Shown here piece after piece: positions 1 through 6,949 of a stretch of 8,992 nucleotides of DNA (positions are counted from its first letter, which is position 1; the number at the start of each line of letters is the position of its first letter). The stretch covers positions 1 to 8,992 of the forward strand of contig JADFXE010000049.1 in NCBI GenBank assembly GCA_015233705.1. The letters are read 5' to 3'. The notes beneath the pieces were generated by a model. The model was given only the letters and a program-made list of their open reading frames with translations, was not told the origin of the DNA and made no database searches. The stretch comes from Candidatus Omnitrophota bacterium. GTDB taxonomy: Bacteria > Omnitrophota > Koll11 > Zapsychrales > Fredricksoniimonadaceae. Position numbers and translations under genes: made by a program.

Positions 1-39
1 ACCAAAAACGCCCAGGAACTCTTGTTGCAGGTGGTTTAA
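1..39 (+). CDS. possible 3' end of an unidentified plus-strand gene
   Basis: Read in frame 1, the first 39 bases give the tail TKNAQELLLQVV followed by a TAA stop. This could be the C-terminus of a gene that begins outside the window and converges on the tRNA gene. Twelve residues are too few to identify a family. The other two plus frames are also open across this short stretch, so this may be chance. The only contextual hint is that a gene pointing toward the 3' end of a tRNA can be an integrase of an inserted element, but nothing here shows that directly. Confidence 0.2.
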   Translation, partial: TKNAQELLLQVV

Positions 40-94
40 TTTGGGGGTGGGGTCATCACAGCAAAGCTATGTAAAATTCCCCAATGAAAATCTT

Positions 95-116
95 GTGCCT
101 TTAAGGTGCCTTTAAG
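95..116. repeat. perfect tandem 11-bp repeat (2 copies)
   Basis: Two head-to-tail copies of GTGCCTTTAAG occupy 95-105 and 106-116 with no mismatch. Each unit contains the near-palindrome CCTTTAAGG across the junction. A spacing of 11 bp is about one helical turn, so a dimeric DNA-binding protein would meet both copies on the same face of the helix. The sequence lies in the apparently non-coding strip between the tRNA terminators and the window edge. Its function is unknown. Confidence 0.6.
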
Positions 117-174
117 AAAGGAGTATCGGCAAAACCGTGCAAATGTACGCAAGCACATCCAACAAAATAGAAAA

Positions 175-208
175 GCCGTAACCACACTCAAATGAATGTA
201 GTTACGGC
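175..208 (-). terminator. second hairpin downstream of tRNA-Phe, possible backup terminator
   Basis: GCCGTAAC (175-182) pairs with GTTACGGC (201-208) over an 18-nt loop that can partly close. Read on the minus strand, the stem is followed by TTTTCTATTTTG, a modest T-rich tail. It lies 17 bases beyond the stronger hairpin at 225-247, so it may be a second terminator of the tRNA unit. It could also belong to whatever lies further left. Confidence 0.45.
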
Positions 209-224
209 ATAAATGAAATAAAAA

Positions 225-247
225 TAGGGGGTTACAAGAACCCCCTA
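225..247 (-). terminator. intrinsic terminator of the tRNA-Phe transcript
   Basis: A 9-bp perfect stem, TAGGGGGTT (225-233) with AACCCCCTA (239-247), encloses a 5-nt loop. On the minus strand it is followed at once by TTTTTATTTC, a proper U-tract. It starts 8 bases beyond the encoded CCA end of the tRNA, as expected for a single-tRNA transcription unit. An A-rich run on the other side gives a weaker possible signal for plus-strand transcription. Confidence 0.85.
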
Positions 248-255
248 AAAATAAC

Positions 256-331
256 TGGTGCCGAGACCCGGAATTGAACCGGGGACGCAAGGATTTTCAG
301 TCCTTCGCTCTACCAGCTGAGCTATCTCGGC
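256..331 (-). tRNA. tRNA-Phe (GAA anticodon)
   Basis: A complete 76-nt cloverleaf lies on the minus strand. The acceptor stem GCCGAGA (331-325) pairs perfectly with TCTCGGC (266-260). The discriminator A is at 259 and the CCA end is encoded at 256-258. The D arm contains AGCTCAGCTGGTAGAGC. The anticodon stem is AAGGA/TCCTT with loop CTGAAAA, and the GAA anticodon (complement of 298-296) decodes UUC/UUU. The T arm carries GGTTCAATTCC. U8 and the T-loop consensus are intact, so it should be functional. It has its own promoter (445-472) and terminator (225-247). Confidence 0.97.
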
Positions 332-382
332 AGAATCTACATCAAATCTCTTTCAGAAAAGATTCTGTCCTTACCCTGCGAA

Positions 383-401
383 GCCCCGCCTTAAGCGGGG
401 C
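383..401 (-). other. GC-rich hairpin in the tRNA-Phe 5' leader
   Basis: GCCCCGC (383-389) and GCGGGGC (395-401) form a perfect 7-bp stem with a 5-nt loop, inside the roughly 105-nt leader between the predicted start of transcription and the tRNA. No T-tract follows on either strand, so it does not look like a terminator. It may be a processing or stability element of the pre-tRNA. Closer to the tRNA, 331-338 pairs with 360-367, and that stem includes the first base of the mature tRNA. Confidence 0.5.
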
Positions 402-444
402 GAAGCACGGGTCGGCAATTATCTTTCGTCCTCAAGAGGCCTTT

Positions 445-472
445 ATTTTATACAAAGAGGTCGTCTTGTCAA
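445..472 (-). promoter_or_regulatory. sigma-70 promoter of tRNA-Phe
   Basis: On the minus strand a consensus -35 TTGACA (472-467) is separated by 16 bases from the -10 TAAAAT (450-445). Transcription should begin near 437, where the palindrome CCTCAAGAGG lies (430-439). The match to consensus (6/6 and 5/6) is the strongest in the window, as expected for a stable-RNA gene. It lies just beyond the terminator of the preceding lipoprotein gene. Confidence 0.8.
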
Positions 473-486
473 TGTTCGTTTTTAAC

Positions 487-521
487 AAAAAGGCCCTGCG
501 GGATTTCCGGCAGGACCTTTT
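487..521 (-). terminator. intrinsic terminator of the lipoprotein gene
   Basis: AAAAAGG-C-CCTGC (487-499) pairs with GCAGG-A-CCTTTT (510-521) around one mismatch and a 10-nt loop. On the minus strand the stem runs into CCTTTTTGTT, giving the U-tract. It starts about 24 bases past the stop of the gene ending at 545 and insulates it from the tRNA promoter. The AT-rich base of the stem could also support some termination from the plus strand. Confidence 0.8.
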
Positions 522-544
522 GAAACGCACCATTCACCCTAAAA

Positions 545-937
545 TTATTTTTCCATACTGTTGACGATCTTCGCGTAAACATCCTGGGCAAGGTCGATCT
601 TAGGCATGAAGGCCTTGCGCGCCTTGACCGTCAGCTTGGACACTGACACATTGATCGCCGCAACACTGACCGTAACCCTGGCACCGCTGATCGTGGCCAC
701 GAGCCCATTCGCGCTCTGGTTATCCTCCTGGATCTGGCCCATGATGCCAAGGATCTGCTTGGCCGCCGCGTAAGTCTCTTCCATGGACCTGGAACTCTGC
801 CCTGCGACCGTGTCAGGACTCACCACATAACCGCCGACAACGCCGATGGCGCCAACAGCCAGATAGACGCATCCCGATGACGCTGCCGCCAAAAGCGCAA
901 TAAAAACGAATGATAAGAACGATCTCTTTATACCCAT
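545..937 (-). CDS. small secreted lipoprotein, DUF3568-like (tentative)
   Basis: This 130-residue protein has a basic N-terminus (MGIKRS), a hydrophobic stretch at 7-19 and the lipobox-like sequence ASSGC with Cys23 as the likely lipidated residue. Ser at -3 makes the lipobox a little atypical. After a Gly/Val-rich linker (24-46) come a helical segment (52-73, SMEETYAAAKQIL) and two beta-rich stretches (78-105), ending in a Lys-rich tail. This layout resembles the small DUF3568 lipoproteins, but that is recollection, not a search result. The start is the ATG at 937 because GGGAGGA lies 5 bases upstream; an in-frame ATG at 970 has no such site. The gene is monocistronic, between a promoter at 961-989 and a terminator at 487-521. 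Its molecular role is unknown. Confidence 0.8.
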   Translation of the reverse strand: MGIKRSFLSFVFIALLAAASSGCVYLAVGAIGVVGGYVVSPDTVAGQSSRSMEETYAAAKQILGIMGQIQEDNQSANGLVATISGARVTVSVAAINVSVSKLTVKARKAFMPKIDLAQDVYAKIVNSMEK

Positions 938-960
938 AATAATCCTCCCAATGTGGGACA

Positions 961-989
961 ATCTTAACATAGCCTCGCAGCAGTGTCGA
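961..989 (-). promoter_or_regulatory. probable sigma-70 promoter of the lipoprotein gene
   Basis: On the minus strand TCGACA (989-984) and TAAGAT (966-961) are separated by 17 bases. This puts the transcript start near 954 and leaves a very short leader before the ribosome binding site. It lies directly after the hppA terminator, so the lipoprotein gene should be expressed independently of hppA. The -10 matches consensus at only 4 of 6 positions. Confidence 0.5.
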
Positions 990-1007
990 TGGGATACTCA
1001 AAAATAA

Positions 1008-1043
1008 GAAAGCCCCTGATAACTTTCGCTGTCAGGGGCTTTC
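1008..1043 (-). terminator. strong intrinsic terminator after hppA
   Basis: A perfect 12-bp stem, GAAAGCCCCTGA (1008-1019) with TCAGGGGCTTTC (1032-1043), encloses a 12-nt loop. On the minus strand it is followed by TTATTTTTGAG. It begins about 20 bases past the hppA stop codon. No U-tract follows on the plus strand, so it acts in one direction. Confidence 0.93.
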
Positions 1044-1062
1044 AGAAGACTCAACCACTCAT

Positions 1063-3489
<2,427 letters not shown>

Positions 3490-3533
3490 AAATTACTCCT
3501 TTTGTTTATTTCAATATGTTTATCTATGAAAAT

Positions 3534-3550
3534 AACCGATGCGATCGGTT
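3534..3550 (-). terminator. terminator-like hairpin in the hppA leader
   Basis: AACCGAT (3534-3540) and ATCGGTT (3544-3550) form a perfect 7-bp stem with a 3-nt loop. On the minus strand it is followed by ATTTTC, a short U-run. It lies 45 bases upstream of the hppA start. It could terminate read-through from terC, or act as an attenuator on transcripts from the promoter at 3604-3631, which lies upstream of it. The short stem and weak U-tract suggest partial termination at most. Confidence 0.5.
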
Positions 3551-3558
3551 GTAAGCGT

Positions 3559-3584
3559 GAAGGACCTTTATGGAAAAATCCTTC
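3559..3584 (-). other. upstream hairpin in the hppA leader
   Basis: GAAGGA (3559-3564) pairs with TCCTTC (3579-3584). An inner CC/GG pairing and a five-base U bulge are possible inside. Together with the hairpin at 3534-3550 it gives the hppA 5' leader two consecutive stems. I do not recognise a known riboswitch class. It may be a regulatory leader or simply part of the terC operon's end. Confidence 0.4.
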
Positions 3585-3603
3585 GGTGGGCTGAATGTAT
3601 TGT

Positions 3604-3631
3604 ATTTTATCGGACCGCAGGGTATTAGCAA
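3604..3631 (-). promoter_or_regulatory. probable promoter of hppA
   Basis: On the minus strand TTGCTA (3631-3626) is separated by 16 bases from TAAAAT (3609-3604). The predicted start near 3597 leaves a leader of about 107 nt before the hppA ATG at 3489. It lies in the 157-base gap after terC and is the best sigma-70-like match there. This supports expression of hppA apart from the hydrogenase operon. Confidence 0.5.
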
Positions 3632-3646
3632 GAAAAAGTTCATGTT

Positions 3647-4564
3647 TTATGAAGACCTTTTATTCGGAACAATAACCGACGCCAGGACCGAAACAGCCAG
3701 AATCCCGCCGACAGCCGCCAAGACCCCGACAACCGGCAGGTGAATACGATCCGAGGCCAGCATCTTAATGCCGATCAGCACCAAAATCAGGGAAAGGCCG
3801 ATGTTCAAAAAACGAAAAATGGTCGCCATGGCCGCAACTGCCGAATAAAGCGCCCGCAGCCCCAGGATCGCAAAAATATTAGAGGTATAGACCACGAGCG
3901 GATCGGTAGTCACGGCCAGAATGGCGGGAATGGAATCCACGGCAAAGACGATGTCCATAACCGCGACCATCAGAAAGACCACAAAGAGCGGGGTCGCGGA
4001 AAGCCCGCCTGAGGTACGAACAAAGAATTTCTTATGCTGATAGTCCTTGGTGATCGGAAGAGCCCGCTGAATGAACTTAAGGACCGGATTCTCAGCCAGA
4101 TCTTTCTTCTCATCCTTGGCAAAAAGCATCTTGATCCCAACAAAGACCAGAAAAGCGCCAAGGACATAGATCGACCAGTGAAAAAGGCTGATGACAACCA
4201 CGCCCAAGGCAATAAAGACCGCCCTCAGGGCCAGGGCGAGAATGATGCCCCAAAAAAGAACTGCCTGCTGATACGCTTGAGGAACACGGAAAAAGTTAAA
4301 AATGAGCAGGAATACGAAGATATTATCCATGCTCAGGGCACGTTCGATGAGATAGCCGGTCAGGAAATTGACCGCACGCTCGTGGGAGCTTAAGAAATAA
4401 ATGCCGACATTGAATCCCAGGGCCAAAAGAAGCCAGAACAGGCTCCAGAGAAGGGCCTCCCTGATCCCGACCGCGCGCTCCCGTCCGCTGAAAAGGCGGA
4501 AATCCGCCCACAGCATGGCCGCGATAAAAAGCGCAAAGGCGCCCCACAGGATCACGGGTGACAT
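3647..4564 (-). CDS. terC: TerC family integral membrane protein (Alx/TerC type)
   Basis: This 305-residue protein has about nine hydrophobic segments. The family's acidic membrane motifs are all present: SMDNIFVFLLIF (78-89), MDIVFAVDSIPAI (203-215) and SNIFAILGLRALY (228-240). The conserved Asp80/Asn81 and Asp204/Asp210 are thought to form the metal path. A charged cytoplasmic loop lies at 149-183. TerC/Alx proteins have been linked to tellurite resistance, alkaline-pH response and manganese export, and in other bacteria to metal loading of exported proteins. The gene begins 11 bases after the small membrane protein gene; its ribosome binding site GAAAGG overlaps that gene's TGA stop, so the two are almost certainly co-transcribed. 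There is no room for a yybP-ykoY-type Mn riboswitch directly in front. A role in hydrogenase metal supply is inference from position only. Confidence 0.92.
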   Translation of the reverse strand: MSPVILWGAFALFIAAMLWADFRLFSGRERAVGIREALLWSLFWLLLALGFNVGIYFLSSHERAVNFLTGYLIERALSMDNIFVFLLIFNFFRVPQAYQQAVLFWGIILALALRAVFIALGVVVISLFHWSIYVLGAFLVFVGIKMLFAKDEKKDLAENPVLKFIQRALPITKDYQHKKFFVRTSGGLSATPLFVVFLMVAVMDIVFAVDSIPAILAVTTDPLVVYTSNIFAILGLRALYSAVAAMATIFRFLNIGLSLILVLIGIKMLASDRIHLPVVGVLAAVGGILAVSVLASVIVPNKRSS

Positions 4565-4575
4565 CGATCAGCCTT

Positions 4576-4857
4576 TCAGGCTTTGAACGCGAAACGGGCC
4601 TTGGATCTGCTGCGGGCCAGCACGAGATTGATGCCCCAGGCAGCCACGACCGTGAGGGTGATCGTCACGCCAAGCATGAGGTCCTTGCCGATGTTGGGAG
4701 AGATCATGAACAGCTCGCCGTTCCACAGGTGATCAACGACGCCAAAGATCGTTGCCCCGTAGAACAGGGTGTTCAACTGACCAACATGCGGATTCCTGGT
4801 CTTGCTCCACAGGATGGTGGTCACAACAGAACTTGCGGCCGGAATGGTATAACACAT
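4576..4857 (-). CDS. small membrane protein with a HypC-like MCYTIP N-terminus, function unknown
   Basis: This 93-residue protein matches no family I recognise. It begins MCYTIP, almost the same as the MCYAIP start of the HypC domain encoded just upstream, including Cys2, the residue HypC uses to hold iron. After residue 7 it no longer resembles HypC. A first hydrophobic patch (5-17) is followed by a basic turn, then likely membrane helices at about 28-46 (with an Asp-His pair at 42-43 and Trp45) and 60-81, and a very basic tail (SRSKARFAFKA). The start at 4857 is fixed by a near-perfect AAGGAGGA 6 bases upstream; an in-frame ATG at 4896 would overlap the preceding gene. It lies 25 bases after the hypC::hydE fusion and 11 before terC, so it is part of the maturation operon. 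It may be a membrane partner or anchor for maturation; this is inference. Confidence 0.8.
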   Translation of the reverse strand: MCYTIPAASSVVTTILWSKTRNPHVGQLNTLFYGATIFGVVDHLWNGELFMISPNIGKDLMLGVTITLTVVAAWGINLVLARSRSKARFAFKA

Positions 4858-4882
4858 GGATTCTTCCTCCTTGTTGATATTC

Positions 4883-6190
4883 TTATTTCTCACCAATGCT
4901 CAGGTCCGTGGGCGCACGGCCCAGATCCTTTAACAGCGTCAGCGTCTCGGCGATCTGCTCATCAATTGCATCATCCTGGTGCGCCCGGCCAGGGTAGATC
5001 TCGTAAAGCGCGCGGTTCTCCTGGGGCGTGACGTTCAGCATCACCGAATTGGCGCCGGCCATGAGCCCCGCACGGCGCGCTTCGGGCGCGAGCGTCTCCA
5101 AACCCGTCGTCACTAAGATCTTCACCTGCGCCGGCAGCGCGAACCGCGCAACGGCCAGCATCTGGATCACCTGATCCACCGACGGCGGCGGCACCTTCCC
5201 CATCGGCGTATGCGGATGCGGCAGGAACGGCCCCATGGACAGCATCTCAACGTTAAGCTCACCGGCCAGTTCCAGGTCCCGTGCAAGCGTTTCCGTCGTC
5301 TGACCAGGCAGGCCGATCAAAGAACCGGTGACGATCAGATAACCGAGTTCGTTCGCATGCCTCAGCTCCGCCAGACGATCTTCCAACTTTGAGCCCGGAT
5401 GGATCCTGGCAAAGAGCGCCGAATCTGACGTCTCAAAGCGCAGCAAAAGCCCGCGGGCGCCCGCTTCGTACAAACGGCTCAGGGCCATGGGCCCCAGCTC
5501 GCCGAAACTGATAAAGATCAGCACGCCAAAGCGCCGCTTGATCTCAATGATAATATCGACCAGCTCATCAACCGTGCGGCCCGCATCCTCCCCACTCTGC
5601 AGGACAAGTGCCTTAAAGCCATGGTCCTCGACGGCCGATCGGACCGCCTCCAGAATCTCCTCATCGCTCATGCGATAACGGAAAAGCACCCGGTTCAGGC
5701 ACGAGATCCCGCAATACTCACAACCTTCCGCGCAGTGATTGGAGATCTCGACGATCCCGTGGACACAGCAGGAATTGCTGTGCTGTTTCTGCCGGAGATG
5801 ATTGGCCGCACTCAGCAGGAAATCGCGCTCGCTGCCGTCCTTGATCTCCAGAAGATACTTGATCTCCTCGTGCGTCAGTTTGCCGTTAGCCAGAGCTCGA
5901 TTCAAAAGATCCCGAACCTTGCCATGACGCGACCCGCCCCACGGCGACAACTGGCTGGCGCGCTGATCGACCGCCTGCAATTCAAAGAACATGTCCTTCC
6001 ACGCCGCGAGCGTCTCTTCCGCCTCTCTCGGCGGAACCCGCGTCAGGACAAAACCACCCTGGGCATAAATATAATCGCCTTCCTTCAGGTCCAACAGTTC
6101 ATTGATGGCCTTTTTCTCCTCGCCGAAATAATCGACGCGGACAAATTTGCCGTCAAAACCTTTAACCCGGCCGGGGATGGCGTAACACAT
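4883..6190 (-). CDS. HypC-HydE fusion: hydrogenase maturation chaperone joined to a radical SAM enzyme
   Basis: Two domains lie in one 435-residue frame. Residues 1-75 are HypC: MCYAIPGRV with Cys2, then VDYFGEEKKAI, GDYIYAQGGFVLTRV and EAEETL. HypC carries the Fe(CN)2CO unit for [NiFe] sites; the His usual in its V-H-x-G-F motif is Gln44 here. Residues 85-430 are HydE: the [4Fe-4S]/SAM motif C153-x3-C157-x2-C160, then RYRMSDEEIL (171-180), LVLQSGED (195-202), GLPGQT (293-298), GPFLPHPHTPM (320-330) and a C-terminal NVTPQ...LYEIYPGR (386-402). HydE normally serves [FeFe]-hydrogenase H-cluster assembly. The three accessory-cluster cysteines after the YPG motif of Thermotoga HydE are missing. 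It sits 75 bases after hypA in an Ech [NiFe] operon, without hydF or hydG in view. Biotin synthase or PylB are less likely given the motifs. Domain calls are strong; the role is open. Confidence 0.93.
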   Translation of the reverse strand: MCYAIPGRVKGFDGKFVRVDYFGEEKKAINELLDLKEGDYIYAQGGFVLTRVPPREAEETLAAWKDMFFELQAVDQRASQLSPWGGSRHGKVRDLLNRALANGKLTHEEIKYLLEIKDGSERDFLLSAANHLRQKQHSNSCCVHGIVEISNHCAEGCEYCGISCLNRVLFRYRMSDEEILEAVRSAVEDHGFKALVLQSGEDAGRTVDELVDIIIEIKRRFGVLIFISFGELGPMALSRLYEAGARGLLLRFETSDSALFARIHPGSKLEDRLAELRHANELGYLIVTGSLIGLPGQTTETLARDLELAGELNVEMLSMGPFLPHPHTPMGKVPPPSVDQVIQMLAVARFALPAQVKILVTTGLETLAPEARRAGLMAGANSVMLNVTPQENRALYEIYPGRAHQDDAIDEQIAETLTLLKDLGRAPTDLSIGEK

Positions 6191-6220
6191 AACAAAGAAA
6201 CCTTCAAGTCAAACGGAAAA

Positions 6221-6255
6221 GGCCGAGGACAATGTCCGCCGGCCTACCGGCCGGC
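6221..6255 (-). promoter_or_regulatory. competing hairpins between hypA and hypC::hydE, possible attenuator
   Basis: Two stems share one arm. Stem A pairs GCCGGCC (6238-6244) with GGCCGGC (6249-6255) around a 4-nt loop. Stem B pairs GGCCG (6221-6225) with CGGCC (6240-6244) and continues as GGAC (6227-6230) with GTCC (6234-6237). On the minus strand, stem B forms second and is followed by TTTTCCGTTT, so it resembles a weak terminator, with stem A as a possible antiterminator. It fills the 75-base gap after the hypA stop. A dispersed GC-rich palindromic repeat would look similar. Confidence 0.45.
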
Positions 6256-6265
6256 AACCCTGACT

Positions 6266-6601
6266 TTAAACAATATCTTTAATACAGAATTCTTTTCCTG
6301 ACGGCATCGGCACGCCGATCACCTGACAGGCAGGACAAGAAAGCGCTGAACCCTTCTTGGGATAGATCGCTTTGCATTTCGGGCACTGGAGTTTAGCGGG
6401 AACAAATTCAATGACAAGCTCTGCGCCCTCAAGCGACGTTCCCAGGACCATCTCCTCCCAATGCAGCTGGAGCGATCCTTCATCAAATCCCATCAGCTCA
6501 CCGACCAGAACCGAGACCTTCCTGGCCTTTGCCAGGCCGCGCCTGGTCAAAGCCTGCTGGGCATCATTGATCAATCGCTGGACCTGATGGGACTCATGCA
6601 C
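6266..6601 (-). CDS. hypA: HypA, nickel insertion protein for [NiFe] hydrogenase
   Basis: HypA delivers nickel, with HypB, to the hydrogenase large subunit after the Fe(CN)2CO group is in place. This 111-residue protein has the usual family length. It begins with the Ni-binding MHE (Met-His2-Glu3), contains VSVLVGELMGFDEGSLQLHWEEM (central fold, 29-51), and has the zinc site C73-P-K-C76 ... C89-P-A-C92 in its second half. The start is GTG at 6601, because only this frame position yields MHE; AAGGA lies 8 bases upstream. Longer versions from upstream in-frame starts would run through the echF gene. It overlaps echF by 8 bases (GTGCATGA), which implies translational coupling. The partner hypB and the other hyp genes are not in this window. 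Confidence 0.95.
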   Translation of the reverse strand: MHESHQVQRLINDAQQALTRRGLAKARKVSVLVGELMGFDEGSLQLHWEEMVLGTSLEGAELVIEFVPAKLQCPKCKAIYPKKGSALSCPACQVIGVPMPSGKEFCIKDIV

Positions 6602-6929
6602 CGTAGGAATCCTTCTGCGGCTGGGCAGCGCAGGGCGAATACTGGACGTCAAGCACCAGGCATTTCTTGGGGCAAACCTCGACGCAGGCATTGCAGGAGA
6701 TGCAGCGCATGCGGCTGATCTCCCAACGCTTGGGCTCTTTGGTGACCACGATCGCAGCCGTCGGGCATTTGCGCTGGCAGATGCCGCAAAAGATGCACTT
6801 GTCGACCTCGATATTGACCTTGCCGCGCGCGCCAATGACATGTTTCTTGGGGACAAAAGGATACCGCTCCGTCACCGGCCGACGGAACAGGTTCTTTAAA
6901 GCCATTGTGGACATTCCCAGAAAAGCCAT
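6594..6929 (-). CDS. echF: Ech-type hydrogenase ferredoxin-like subunit, 2x[4Fe-4S]
   Basis: This 111-residue polyferredoxin subunit carries electrons between soluble ferredoxin and the hydrogenase small subunit. Two classical cluster motifs are visible: C45-x2-C48-x2-C51-x3-C55-P and C76-x2-C79-x2-C82-x3-C86-P. The amphipathic N-terminus (MALKNLFRRPVTERYPF, 9-25) is typical of NuoI/EchF/MbhN-like proteins and docks to the membrane arm. Two extra cysteines (90, 100) lie after the second cluster. The ATG at 6929 is used because AAGGA lies about 10 bases upstream; an ATG at 6914 (Met6) is possible. It starts 20 bases after the large subunit stop and overlaps hypA at its end. The order C-D-E-F matches Ech hydrogenase of methanogens and clostridia. 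Confidence 0.93.
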   Translation of the reverse strand: MAFLGMSTMALKNLFRRPVTERYPFVPKKHVIGARGKVNIEVDKCIFCGICQRKCPTAAIVVTKEPKRWEISRMRCISCNACVEVCPKKCLVLDVQYSPCAAQPQKDSYGA

Positions 6930-6949
6930 GTTCTCGTTTCCTTAAGTTG

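Noticed and set aside
175..247. CRISPR-like or other regularly spaced repeat array
   Set aside because: The two hairpins differ in sequence and there are no repeated units with spacers.
36..290. Minus-strand open frame overlapping the tRNA
   Set aside because: It begins inside tRNA-Phe and runs through both terminator hairpins, with no ribosome binding site.
4565..4575. A manganese (yybP-ykoY) riboswitch controlling terC
   Set aside because: Only 11 bases separate terC from the preceding gene, so there is no room for the aptamer. terC appears to be translated from the hydrogenase transcript.
4883..6190. Taking the HydE domain as evidence for an [FeFe] hydrogenase in this locus
   Set aside because: No H-cluster motifs, HydF or HydG are present in the window. 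The hydrogenase encoded here has the Ni-Fe ligand pairs and belongs to group 4.
5621..6301. Plus-strand open frame of 226 codons
   Set aside because: It is antisense to the hypC::hydE gene, whose two domains are unmistakable. The plus-strand product shows no family features.
6266..6856. A 196-residue version of HypA starting at 6856
   Set aside because: The extra 85 residues are the wrong-frame reading of the echF cysteine motifs and are Ser/Arg/Ala-rich nonsense. The GTG at 6601 gives the MHE start and normal family length.
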